Assembly (NCBI GenBank): GCA_037447655.1
Contig: JBBHKE010000068.1
Location: 72,527-113,462 of the forward strand
Source of the DNA: Zygnema cylindricum
Taxonomy: Eukaryota > Streptophyta > Zygnematophyceae > Zygnematales > Zygnemataceae
DNA: 40,936 nucleotides
Direction: 5' to 3'
This document shows positions 1 through 10,774 of the stretch, piece by piece. The translations under genes were made by a program, and so were the position numbers. Position 1 is the stretch's first letter; every line of letters begins with the position of its first letter. The notes beneath the pieces were generated by a model that had not been told where the DNA came from, ran no database searches, and saw nothing but the letters and a program-made list of their open reading frames with translations.

Positions 1-196
1 CTCAAGGGAGCAAATTCAGAGATTCTTTTTGCTATCGACTCAAGGGAGTCTTACCTTTACATGGGTGGAAGTGGCTTGAGTTGTTTTTTGTCATGGTGGC
101 AGTAATTTTTGCTGAAACACAAAGGGGTCAGGGTTTATCCTTGAGGCTTTTTGGAAGCAATCCACTCCGAGGACTTATGGAGGTCTTAGTGTTTCA
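1..196 (+). repeat. 3' part of a copia LTR (copy V, family A)
   Basis: This stretch matches the last ~200 bp of the family A LTRs seen at 5180-5374 and 17150-17344: the block around 'gcaaattcagagat', the 'aaaggggtcag' block, and the end 'gaggtctta...ttca'. It ends in CA directly before the primer-binding site. The rest of the LTR lies to the left of the window. Because gag follows on the plus strand, this is the 5' LTR of a plus-strand element. Confidence 0.85.
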
Positions 197-209
197 AGTT
201 ATGGGCCCA
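197..209 (+). other. Primer-binding site, half-tRNA iMet type (copy V)
   Basis: AGTTATGGGCCCA follows the LTR end directly. Apart from its first base it is complementary to the anticodon arm of initiator tRNA-Met, which contains TGGGCCCATAACCCA. The other copies read GGTTATGGGCCCA, so the first base is probably a mutation here. Confidence 0.75.
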
Positions 210-738
210 CCCTCTAGGGTACCCATCTTTAATGGAACTGGCTTCATATACTGGGAAAGTATGATGATAGGAGCTCTATGCGAAAAAAGGTTTTGGGGGA
301 TAGTGAGTGGACGATTGGGGCGTCCATCAAGTCTTCGAATTCCTCCAAGGTTTGAAGGAAGCAGATTCACAAAGAAAGCAGGTCCATCTTCAACGGAGGA
401 GACAAAGGAAGGAGAGGTGGTAGACAAAGGAGCGGAGAAGGAGACGACCACACCAATAGCAACTGGTTCAGCATTCATGTCACCTATTCCGAGGAACGAG
501 GAGAATGATACTCAAACCTGGGATTTCAACAATATGGCGGCAAAGCACTTCATCCTACGCCATCTTACTCAAGGACTTGCATGTCCTCATTTGCAGGTAG
601 AAAGGGCATCCGATCTGTGGATGGCTCTCATAGAGATGTACCGAAGTGGTACGATTCAGCAACAACAGTTGGCTGATCAGAAAGTTAAGGAATATGTATA
701 CAAAGGGGGGAAAATGTTGGATTTTTGCAATGAGCTTG
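201..738 (+). pseudogene. Copia Gag N-terminal fragment (copy V)
   Basis: The frame opens at the ATG inside the primer-binding site (MGPPSRVPIFNG...) and stays open for about 179 codons until the N run. The YWESMMIGALCEK stretch and the later NMAAKHFILRHL and QQQQLADQKVKEYVYKGGKMLDF stretches match the Gag (UBN2/DUF4219-like) domain of copy IV almost residue for residue. The zinc knuckle and all of pol are missing because sequence continuity is lost at the gap, so it cannot be said whether this copy was intact. An earlier in-frame ATG at 81 lies in the LTR and is unlikely to be the start. Confidence 0.8.
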
Positions 739-748
739 NNNNNNNNNN
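739..748. other. Assembly gap (10 N)
   Basis: A run of ten N separates copia gag from unrelated AT-rich sequence. Ten is probably a placeholder length, so distance and adjacency across this point are unknown. Confidence 0.95.
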
Positions 749-1382
749 TTTGTTGAAATTATGAAACCTAGCAAAGTAAAAATATATATATTCATATATA
801 TTAGATTTGCACGAATTATAACATATAATTATCATTGCTTTATAGTTCGGTATAGCGTGGCATAGCGCTAATACACATACCCTAACAGGATACTAATTGC
901 CTGGGTGTTGAGTGGTGGTTCTTGGCACGTTTATTCGGAACTGGAGCAGGTTCGATTCCAGGGAGCTCTGCAAAATCCGACTTGCCTCCACCAAGTCCGG
1001 TTCACTTTTAGTACTCACCAGAGTATTAAAGTTGTTTTGTAAGTATCACAATGCCTTGCGGGTGCAAGAGCGTTTCTTTGTAATTTGGACACTTGTGTAA
1101 GGGATCGGTGTGGATTGGTTCTGTTACGAACCTTTCTTTTTTAGCATTTGCATTTTTTCGGCTTTTCTTGCATGCTATCTGGCTGTGACTGGCCTTGAGG
1201 TTTCCTGTACCTGTCTGGATTGGACTTTATTTCATAGATCTCGTTGTGGGTGGCACTATTTAGACAATTTTATGTGTGTGCCGCTGTAGATCTGCACCGA
1301 AAGGTGCCTGGATAGTTCTTTGTTTGTTTTTATAGATCTGGCCCTTCGGCCTTGCTCCATTGTTTGCAGGGTAGAGGTTTTG
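749..1382. other. Unassigned DNA before copy III
   Basis: No coding similarity is recognised. The first ~100 bp are AT-rich (TATATA runs). From about 900 the sequence is more GC-balanced and contains a tRNA-like Pol III box pair (separate entry) and T-rich stretches. It is continuous with 27287 onward, since copy III inserted between 1387 and 27287. Confidence 0.6.
898..975 (+). repeat. tRNA-like Pol III A/B-box pair, possible SINE head
   Basis: GGTTCGATTCC at 949-959 is a perfect match to the tRNA internal B box (GGTTCRANNCC). About 35 bp upstream, TGTTGAGTGG at 906-915 resembles the A box of a Ser/Leu-type D arm. Seven-base acceptor pairing is not evident, so an intact tRNA gene is unlikely. 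A tRNA-derived SINE head or tRNA relic is the best guess. No SINE tail was identified. Confidence 0.35.
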
Positions 1383-1387
1383 GTATT
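1383..1387. repeat. Target-site duplication of copy III, left (GTATT)
   Basis: GTATT directly precedes the LTR, and the same five bases directly follow the other LTR at 27282-27286. They tie the two LTRs, 24 kb apart, to a single insertion. Confidence 0.85.
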
Positions 1388-2433
1388 TGCAATTCTGTGT
1401 CCTCCATTGGACCACAGAATACAGGAAGCTTCTAGATAATATTTAACTAACCCACTTCAAGCCACAACCACTGCTGTCCAAGAAGGCAAAATGACAGTTT
1501 GACTGCACCCCTATGCAACCTGGACTCCCCTGAGTCCGTAGCAAAAAGAATCAGTGAAAATGGCTAACCAGCCGATAAGCTATGAGGCACTAAAAATGGC
1601 AATTTGTACAAACTCTCAAAGAGAGAGGTGACTACCAACCATAATTTCATAATTTTCTAATAACCTAATTCCCTCTAATAACTTCTATCCACTAAAGTAC
1701 GGACCAATCAGATTACTGTACCGTACCAAAAAGTACTACTGCCAGTGTACCTTTTGTACGGCCTATGTACGACAAGCCTATTAAACGGGCGTGTGTCTGC
1801 TTTTCACTCGTCCGTACATTCCTCGGAATTCCTATGACCGAATGTCATCTCTCCACGTGCCTCCAAGTCATACCACGTCACAAAACACTAAAGCAACCAC
1901 TCCGAGATTTCGGCGATGATGTGTGCCGTTGGATTTGCAGCGAGACACAATCTTAGGCGTTATAAATACATGCGCAATATTTGTTTCGCTGTCAAAACAA
2001 AATGCGTGGTATTCGTTTTGAAAAAGTGTCGTACTTCGTACTTTCATAAAACTGTATTTATGCAAGCCGCATACAGTTTTAGTTAAATGATTTTGTTCCT
2101 CCTTATAGATATATATATCTATCACATACTATAGCATTTAGCATTGGTCCTAGTCTTATACGATAAAGCTGACCGCTATCGGCTAACTTGACGATCCAAA
2201 GGTACCGGGATCAAATCCCGGGTCTGTCAGGTATATTTTTAGTAGTCTACTAAAAATAACTGCCTGTTGAACTAATGCAGCCATGGATCAACCACCGTCT
2301 CTATCTTTCAGTGACTACAACAAGTATGGGGGCTAGAGAGAGGAGGTGGAGGCAGGCTGTCCGTCCTTTTTATTTTCTTTTATACTAACCTATTAAACCT
2401 AGAAAATACTTTAGAAATCTATTATTTTCAACA
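1388..2433 (-). repeat. 3' LTR of copy III (1046 bp, family B)
   Basis: On the plus strand it runs from TGCAATTCTGTG to ATTTTCAACA, so TG...CA on both strands, and pairs with 26245-27281. It contains a CCACGTG G-box-like core at 1853-1859. A perfect T-arm-like hairpin (5-bp stem CCGGG/CCCGG with a 7-base ATCAAAT loop) lies at 2205-2221. The polypurine tract of the element abuts it at 2434. Confidence 0.9.
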
Positions 2434-4318
2434 CTCCCCTTATTTTCTTGTCTAATTTAAATATTGCTTTCAACCCGTATTTTTTCTGACAATATTTTAA
2501 TTTAGCAGAGGGCACAGGTTTGGTCATCATGTCAGCCACCATTTCTTCATCAGGTGCATACACAAGATTTAAAATTTTATTTTCAACTTTTTCTCTTACG
2601 AAGCTTAATCTTATGTCTATATATTTTGCTTTAAAATGGTGTTTTGGATTGAGTGCAATTGCGATTGCTGCTTGATTATGGCAAAAGATTTCATGCACTC
2701 CCTCTTTCATATATCGCAGTTCTTGCAACAATGACTTCACCCACATTAGTTCTTTTACAGCAGAACAAGACGCCATATACTTAGCCTCCATAGTAGACTG
2801 AGCAACCACCTTTTGTTGCTTACAGCTCCAACAGCAAGCACCTTCCTCCACATACAAAACATATCCAGAAGTGCATCTTCTCATAGGTGCATCCCCATAA
2901 CAGGCATCACTTTAAGTGGTGATATCAGTTGTGCTCCCCTCCCAAATGCAACCATAATTCTCTGGTTCCAACTAGATATCTCATGACTCTCTTGGTTGCC
3001 TCCCAGTCTCTCTTTCTAGGATCATTAAGACTCCTACTGAGTACTCCAACTGCTGCCGCTATGTCCGGCCTGGTACAGTTCATAAAGTAGATCAAACTTC
3101 CTACGACCTGTCTATAAGGGATAGATTTCATGAACTCTCTCTCCTCTAGACTCATCTGATCGTCTAAGATCGTCAATCCTCCTTCTACACCCCCATCAGT
3201 TACTTTTTTCAAGTCTATGGGAGTGGTACAACTTTTAGCATTTTCCATCTGGAATTTCTCAAGCATATTACCTATTGCTTCTTTCTGAGTAAGTCTGATA
3301 ATCTTCTTCCCCCTATCTCTCTCCATTTGGATCCCCAAAATATATTTTGCCTCCCCTAAATCCTTCATATCAAATCTGCCCCTAAGATCTTTCTTCAGCC
3401 TATTGATCTTCTCCAAAGACTTACTCAACACAAGCAGATCATCCATATAAATTGCAATAAAAATGACACCATTCTCATCTTCAAACATATAGATAGAATG
3501 ATCAGAGCTGATCTTGATATATCCAAGATCTGTGAGAAACTCATCTAGTTTTTATTCCAGTGTCGGGGAGCCTGCTTCAGTCCATATAAGGATTTTATGA
3601 GCCTGCAGACTTTGCTCTCTTCTCCTTCTTCAACGAATTCCTCGGGTTGCCTAATGAAAATTTCTTCCTCTAACTCACCATTAAGAAATGCTGTCTTAAT
3701 GTCCATCTGGTGGATTTCTATGTCTTCCGCTGCTGCCACACAGAGGAGAATCCTTACTAAGGGGATTCGAACAACTGGAGCAAAGGTCTCCTCATAGTCA
3801 ATCCCCTCCTTTTGTGTGAACCCCTTCGCTACCAATCAAGCCTTGTATCTTTCAATGGTATTATCTGGGTTCAGTTTTAGTTTGAATACCCATTTAGATT
3901 CAATAGGTTTTCTGTTTGGAGGACAATCCGCTAATTCCCAAGTATTTGCTTCCATGATAGAAGCCATCTCATCATTTATAGCTCTAATCCATCTTTCTTT
4001 CTCTGGACTATTCACTGCTTCCGAGTAAGACTGAGGCTCATTTGGGTGAGATAGCTTTGTTACTTTATAAGCCCTTTGTTTTTCCTGTATCCTTTTGCTG
4101 CTCCTCCTTCCTCCCTCAAACTCTGAAGTTGGAATGGATGGAAGTCTTGGATTTCTTCTCACTGTCTTATCGCCTCCCCTGTCCATGGAAGCCGGTTCTT
4201 GTCCCCCTTCTTCTATCTCCTCGAAGTCCATAGGAGTATGTGAGGTTTCCGATGAGTCTCGTGTATCTTGGATCTCCCATGAATCTGCACTCACGGTTTC
4301 ACTCATGTCCCTTTCGAT
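2411..4318 (-). pseudogene. Copia RT-RNase H part of pol (copy III)
   Basis: On the minus strand, the segment begins in the integrase-RT linker (SSETSHTPMDFEE, then EGGRRSSKRIQEKQ). It runs through RT (KWVFKLKLNPDNTIERYKA, EGIDYEETFAPVVR, HQMDIKTAFLNGELEEEIF, the active-site box YMDD at about 3449-3438, SLIYFMNCTRPD) to RNase H (RRCTSGYVLYVEEGA, STMEAKYMASCSAVKEL, CHNQAAIAIALNP). At least one in-frame stop (after ERYKA, near 3835) and several frame changes break it. Unlike its relatives it lacks the stop before the polypurine tract: AAG replaces TAG, so the frame runs through the tract and ends inside the LTR at 2411. Confidence 0.85.
2434..2447 (-). other. Polypurine tract of copy III
   Basis: On the minus strand AAAATAAGGGGAG sits directly before the LTR. 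The same tract precedes the 3' LTRs of copies I, II and IV, so it is the plus-strand primer site for reverse transcription. Confidence 0.85.
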
Positions 4319-5374
4319 TGTAGAAATTAATGGTCTGTTTAAAGTATTTTCTAGGTCTAAATAGAAATATAGAAAGAAGCTGAGGCAGTCTACCTCTAAC
4401 TTCTCTCTTCAACTCTCAAACTTGTCGTAGTCACTGAGAAGTTGGAGAGGAAGCTAGAGCCATGGCTACCTAGGCTATCCAAAGGTTTACGGGAAATTAA
4501 TATATTAGTTTATTTACCGTTGGGTTATTTACTAAAAGAATATGTGTTTACCCCAGGATTTGATCTTGGTAGTTGTCGTACGGTAAGTTGCCGGTAGTCG
4601 GTAGCCTTAACCGTTAAGTCAAGACATAGTGTTACGTATAATAGGGTTTGATAATTAGTTAAACATTAATACGTATGATAGTTCATTTAACTTCAACTGT
4701 TTTACGGGAGACATAGATCTAGAAATGTAAAAGTACGGATAAGAAACGAATACCGCGCATTTATTTCTTTAGCGAAACAAATACCGCGCATGTATTTATT
4801 ACGGCTACGATTTAATGTGAATTGAATCCGATGGCCAGAATTAACACGAAGATCGCAGAAGAGAATTTCGGCGGTTTGTGGTCTTCACCACATCGGATGA
4901 CACGTGGCGAAATTACATTGGATCGTGGTATCTTCGGAGATTACTGCACCAAATCCGGATATGACATGTGTCGACATTTAGGCCATGTCGTACAATGTCC
5001 GTACAGGAAGTACACCAGCAGCTGTACTTTTGCGTACAGAGGAGTAATTTGTTTGGCTCCACACATCAGTAGATAGAGTTTGTGAGAGAGATAGGACTTA
5101 GAAAAATTAGGAGATAGGACCCTCTCTCCCAGAGAGCTTCTGTACAAAAGGTCAACTTTGACCCTCCATAACTTACTGCTCAGGGGAGCAAATTCAGAGA
5201 TACTTTTTGCTATCAACTCAGGGGAGTCTTGCCTTCAGAGGGGTGAAGTTGGCTAGAGTTTTTTGTCTGCCAGGGTGGAAATTGTTCTTGTTGAAACACA
5301 AAGGGGTCAGGGTTATCCTAGAGGCTTCTTGGAAGCTGACCACTCTGAGGACTTATGGAGGTCTCATAGTTTCA
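4319..5374 (+). repeat. 5' LTR of copy I (1056 bp)
   Basis: Runs from TGTAGAAATTAATGG to ATAGTTTCA and pairs with 9720-10774. It holds a G-box CACGTGGC at 4901-4908, a palindromic W-box pair GGTCAACTTTGACC at 5150-5163, the hairpin-forming CCAGGATTTGATCTTGG at 4553-4569, and the conserved block around GCTAGAGCCATGGCTACC near 4453. Confidence 0.9.
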
Positions 5375-5387
5375 GGTTATGGGCCCA
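5375..5387 (+). other. Primer-binding site, half-tRNA iMet (copy I)
   Basis: GGTTATGGGCCCA directly follows the LTR end and is the exact complement of the initiator tRNA-Met anticodon arm. It is not the tRNA 3' end (TGGTATCAGAGC) used by most plant copia elements. Confidence 0.85.
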
Positions 5388-8300
5388 CCCTCTAGGGTAA
5401 CAATCTTTACAGGAACTAGCTTTATATACTGGGAAAGTATGATGATAGGAGCTCTATGCGAAAAAAGGTTTTGGGGGATAGTGAGTGGACGATTAGGGCG
5501 TCGATCAAGTGTCTGAATTCCTCCAGGGTTTGAAAGAAGCACATTCACAAAGAAAGGAGGTCCATCTTCAACGGAGGATATAACGGAAGGAGAGTTGGTG
5601 GACAATGGAGCGGAGAAGGAGACGACCACATCAATAGCAACCGGTTCAGCATTCATGTCACCTATTCCGAGGAACGAGGAGAATGATACTCAAACCTGGA
5701 ATTTCAACAATATGGCGGCAAAGCACTTCATCCTACGCCATCTTACTCAAGGACTTGCATGTCCTCATTTGCAAATAGGAAGGGCATCCGATCTGTGGAT
5801 GACTCTCATAGAGAAGTACCGAAGTGGTACGATTCAGCAACATCAGTTGGCTGATCAAAAAGTTAAGGAATATGTATACAAAGAGGGGAAAATGTTGGAT
5901 TTTTGAAATGAGCTTGCTACACTCTTCATGGAGGTAGAGAGTGTGGGAAAAGATTTTAGTGAAAAAGAAAAGGTTAACTGTTTACTGATGAAGTTACCCG
6001 ATGAGTTTGAGAACATAGTCAACCGTGTGTAGGACTTACCGGACTCAAGGTGGATATGGAACTCAGTGGTAGGGATGATTCTCGTTCAGGAGAATATGAT
6101 TCAGATCCGAAGGGGAAGAAATAGTGGCCAAGCCTTGGCAACTTCGACCGATTGGAGGAACAAGGATTCCTGGAAACCGGTCGGAAGCTATGGGGGAAGG
6201 GAGCAGAAATATCAGGCCGACGAGTTCGGACCAACGACTCCCAAAGGTTTATGTCATTTTTGTAAGATACCGTGGCACTATATGGCAGAGTGCACTAAGC
6301 TAACCGAGCTTCGGTTAAAGGAGGGGCAAACCGGCGGTACCCCGAGAGGAAAAAAAAAGGCCCTTGTGACACAGGTACTTCAGGCGGAATTCGAGGACGA
6401 GGACGATGAGCTCCTTTTAGATAAGGAGTTGGAGGCGAAAAACGAGGTCCAAATTTCACGAAGGCAGAAATTTGCTTACAATAGATTAAAGGTGAAGCAA
6501 GCGGGATTGTAGATTTAGGTGCCTCCATGCACATGTGTAAGGATAAGCACCTGTTCACAAAGATAAGAAATATTCCCACCGTAGAGATAGAGTACGGGGA
6601 TGGGAGGATAGTCACCACTACTCTTGTAGGATCGGTAGATCTGAAAGTGTTAGTAGAAGGAAAGACATCCATAGTAACATTCTCCGATGTATTGTTTATT
6701 CCGGAGCTGAACAAAAACCTCATCTCTACATCTGTATTAGATGATAAGGGTTTTTTTACTAGCAATAGGGAAGGAGTCTTTACTGCTAGTTTTCAAGAGG
6801 ATGTCTATTTCATTGCTGAGAAAAGTAGCCATGGGATGTTCAGGCTGATTTTAAGTAATGAAACAAAGAAACTTTATTATGCTGGTGTTCATGATATTAT
6901 GATGTGGCATAAGAGGCTTGGGCATGTGATCTAGATAAGTTAAGAGAGATGAAAAAGATAAGAGTGGTGGAAGGAATTAAGTTCAATGAGAGTGATAATA
7001 TAAATGATTGTAGTGGATGTGCTTAAGGTAAAGCACACAGATTACCCTTTCCTAAAACAACCACCTATAAGGGAGAAAAAATTCTAGATCTAGTACACAC
7101 AGATATTTGGGGACCGGCTAAAGTGCCCTCTTCGGGGGGGAAGAGATTTATGATGACTATCAGTGATGATTGGTCTCGGTATTCCCGAGTGTATTTTTTG
7201 AAAAACAAGTCAGAAGCTCAGGATTGCTTTAGACAATTTAAAGCATGGAGTGACAAACTCCATGAAACTCCAATCAAGAGAGTAAGGAGTGACTATGGTG
7301 GTCAGTATACTTCTAACCAGTTTGAGGACTTTTTGAGGGAAGATGGAGTCCAACACCAAAAGACAGTTCCAAAAAACCCGGAACCGAATGGGGTAGCTGA
7401 AAGGTTAAATAGAACACTAAGTGATAGTGCTAGAAGTATGTTGTCAGATAAAAAGATAGGAAAAAGGTTTTGGGCAGAAGCAATGAACTGTGCTAATTAC
7501 CTCAAAAATAGAGTGTATTACTTCAGCTATAAAAGATCAAACACCTTATGAGAGATGGACAGGCCGGAAACCAAACATATTTCACTTAAAGGTTTTCGGC
7601 AGTCAAGTATTCAGTCTAGATACAGATCGGTCTAATTGGAAGCTAGATCCTAAAGGAAAACTGGGATACTTATTAGGATATGATGACGATGTAAAAGGAT
7701 ACACAATTTATGATCTAAAAACGGAAGATATAATCTTAGTAAAGCATCTAGTATTATGGATGAAGGAAAGTCTGTGGATCCCTTTAAGTATACAAAGTCA
7801 GTAAAAATCAATTTTGAGTTAGAAAATTCCGACGACTTTGAGCTTCCTAACTATCCAAGTTTTAGAGAAGATGACATTCTTGCAGGTACAAATCAGACCG
7901 AAAAGGACGCGGATGTGGAAACTCTAGTGACAACTCTACCCGAAGCGGAAGACGTGGTGGAAATTGATTTCGAAATCAAGGGATAGGGGAGAAGCCGAGA
8001 TTGTTCGATAGAATCCACAAAACCATCTATTTCGGCCTCAGATTTTGAGGGGGGGAGGAGAAGTAGCAAAAGATTGCAAGAAAAATAGGTTAATAACAAG
8101 GTAACAAAACTCTCTCATCAAGATGAAACTCAAACTTATCGAGAGGCGACGACTTGTCGGGAAAGAAACCAGTGGAAGACAGCCATCAATGAGGAGATGG
8201 CCTCAATTATAGCAGCCGATACTTGGGAGCAGTTGGATTGTCCACCTAACCGAAAACGAATTGGTTGTAAGCAGGTTTTCAAATTAAAACTGAACCAAGA

Positions 8301-9706
8301 TAACACAATCGAGCACTACAAGGCCAGATTAGTGGCAAAGGGATTTACACAAAAGGAGGGAATTGACTACGAGGAAACCTTTACCCCGGTCGTCAGATTT
8401 CCCTCCGTCCGCATACTTCTCAGTCTAGCAGCAACGGAAGACATGGAATTGCACCAGATGGACATCAAGACAACCTTTTTGCATGGAGATTTGGAAGAGG
8501 AGATCTTCATGCGACAACGCGAAGGGTTTGTGGAGGAAGGAGAGGAGAGTGAGGTTTGCCGGCTGATTAAATCTCTTTATGGTGTGAAACAGGCGCCTTG
8601 ACAGTGGAATAAGAAGCTTGATGAGTTCTTACCGGTCTAGGATCCGGATCAGCTCAAATCACTCAATCTATGTTTTCAAAGATGAGGAAGGTTTGATATT
8701 TATTGCAATTTATATTGATGATTTGCTTATTTTAAGTGAATCAATGGACAAAATTAATAAACTGAAAACCGATCTTAAGATAAAATTTGAGATGAAGGAT
8801 ATGGGGGAGGCAAGATATATTTTAGGAATTCAAGTAGAAAGAGCCTGAGAGAGAAAGAATATAAAACTGACTCTTAAAGAAGAAAAATGGAACATGTTGG
8901 AAAATTTTAAGATGGATAAAGCTAATAGTTGTACAACTCCAATGGAGTTGAAGAAGGGAAGTGAGGGGAGTGAGGAAGAAGGAGTCATAGTCTTAGACGA
9001 GGAATTATCTCCTGAAGAACATAAGTTCATGAAGACTATTCCTTACAGGCAAGTATTGGGAAGTCTGATCTATTTTATGAATTGTACCCGGCCGGATTTA
9101 GCTGCAGCTGTAGGAGTGCTAAGTACAAGTCTTAATGCTCCCACTAAGAGGGATTGGGAGGCACCTAAGAGAGTCCTTAGATATTTGATAGGAATTAAGG
9201 ATCTATGGTTGCATTTGGGTGGGGAGAATACTGATATCACTACTTGGAGTGATGCCAGTTATGGTGATGCTCCGATGAGGAGATGCACTTCTGGATATGT
9301 ATTATATGTGGGTGATGGGGCTTGGTGTTGGAGTAGCAAACAACAAAAGTTTATTGCTCAGTCCACCATGGAGGCTGAGTATATGGCATCTTGCTCTGCT
9401 GTAAAAGTATTGATGTGGGTCAAGTCTTTGCTTCGTGAGCTTGGTCACCTTAAGAGTGGTGTGCAGAAAATATTTTGTGATAATCAGGCACCAATCGCTA
9501 TTTCTGCCAATCCTAAACATCATTTTTAAGCCAAACACATGGACATTAGACTCAGCTTTGTTAGAGAGAAAGTAGAAAACAAAATAATCAGTTTAGAGTA
9601 CCGACCAGATAGTGAGATGGTAGCAGATATGATGACCAAACCTGTGCCTTCCCCTAAGCTAATTTTCTGCAAGGAGAAGTGTGGTCTGAAATTAAAGATT
9701 GACTAG
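5379..9706 (+). pseudogene. Degenerate copia gag-pol (copy I)
   Basis: Domains follow the order of copy IV: Gag (MGPPSRVTIF...), zinc knuckle (CHFCKIPWHYMAEC near 6260), protease region (DLGASMHMC near 6520, where the catalytic serine of DSGAS is now leucine), integrase (HTDIWGP, SDYGGQYTSNQF, NGVAERLNRTL), RT with YIDD near 8710, and RNase H. Stops include TGA at 5514-5516, TGA near 5905, TAG near 6029, TGA near 8600 (after KQAP) and a late TAA near 9528. Small deletions add frameshifts near 6935, 7515 and 8625. The stop at 9704-9706 is in the expected place before the purine tract. It cannot make a working polyprotein. Confidence 0.9.
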
Positions 9707-9719
9707 AAAATAAGGGGAG
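9707..9719 (+). other. Polypurine tract of copy I
   Basis: AAAATAAGGGGAG lies between the pol stop and the TG of the 3' LTR, identical to the tract of copy IV. Confidence 0.85.
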
Positions 9720-10774
9720 TGTAGAAATAAATGGTATGTTTAAAGTATTTTATAGATTCATATAGAAATATAGAAAGAAGCTGAGGCAGTCTACCTCTAA
9801 CTTCTCTCTTCAAATCTCAAACTTGTCGCAGTCACTGAGAAGTTGGAGAGGAAGCTAGAGCCATGGCTACCTAGGCTATCCAAAGGTTTACGGGAAATTA
9901 ATATATTAGTTTATTTACCGTTGGGTTATTTACTAAAAGAATATGTGTTTACCCCAGGATTTGATCTTGGTAGTTGTCGTACGGTAAGTTGCCGGTAGTC
10001 GGTAGCCTTAACAGTTAAGTCAAGACTTAGTGTTACGTATAATAGGGTTCGATAATTAGTTAAACATTAATACGTAGGATAATTCATTTAACTGCAACTG
10101 TTTTACGGGAGACATAGATCCAGTAATGTAAGAGAACGGATAAGAAACGAATTCCGCGCATTTATTTCTTTAGCGAAACAAATACCACGCATGTATTTAT
10201 TACGGCTACGATTTTATGTGAATTTAATCCGACGACCGTAATTAACGCCGAGATCGCGGAAAAGAATTTCGGCAGTTTGTGGTCATCGCCACATCGGATG
10301 ACACGTGGCGAAATTACATTGGATCATGGTATCTCCGGACATTACTGCAGCGAATCCGGATATGACATGTGTCGATATTTAGGCCATGTCGTACAATGTC
10401 CGTACAGAAAGCACACTGGCAGCTATACTTTTGTGCACGGAAGTGTACTCTCATTGGCTTTGTACATCAATAGATAGAGTATGTGAGAGAGATAGGACTT
10501 AGAAAAATTAGGAGATAGGACCCTCTCTCTAAGAGAGCTTTTGTACAAAAGGTCAACTTTGACCCTCCATAACTTACTACTCAGGGGAGCAAATTCAGAG
10601 ATACTTTTTGCTATCAACTCACGGGAGTCTTGCCTTCACAGAGGTGAAGTTGGTCAGAGTTTTTGTCTGCCAAGGTGGCAGTTGTTCATGCTGAAACACA
10701 AAAGGGTCAAGGTTATTCTACAAGCTTTTAGGAAGCTGTCCACTTTGAGGACTTATGGAGGTCTCAGAGTTTCA
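9720..10774 (+). repeat. 3' LTR of copy I (1055 bp)
   Basis: Matches 4319-5374 along its length with scattered substitutions. It keeps the G-box CACGTGGC at 10302-10309, the W-box palindrome GGTCAACTTTGACC at 10551-10564 and the hairpin at 9954-9970. It ends TTTCA. Confidence 0.9.

Larger units (their letters stand above)
4319..10774 (+). mobile_element. Copy I: decayed Ty1/copia element (family A)
   Basis: A full-length plus-strand element: 5' LTR 4319-5374, primer-binding site 5375-5387, gag-pol 5379-9706, purine tract 9707-9719, 3' LTR 9720-10774. The flanks are TCGAT (4314-4318) and TCGGG (10775-10779), a target duplication with two mismatches that fits an old insertion. Removing the element with one flank copy restores the copy III frame. 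The polyprotein has many stops and frameshifts, several of them shared exactly with copy II. Confidence 0.9.

Noticed and set aside
2205-2221. A functional tRNA gene in the LTR
   Set aside because: The T-arm is perfect, but no 7-bp acceptor stem or complete cloverleaf closes around it. Only a tRNA-like relic is supportable.
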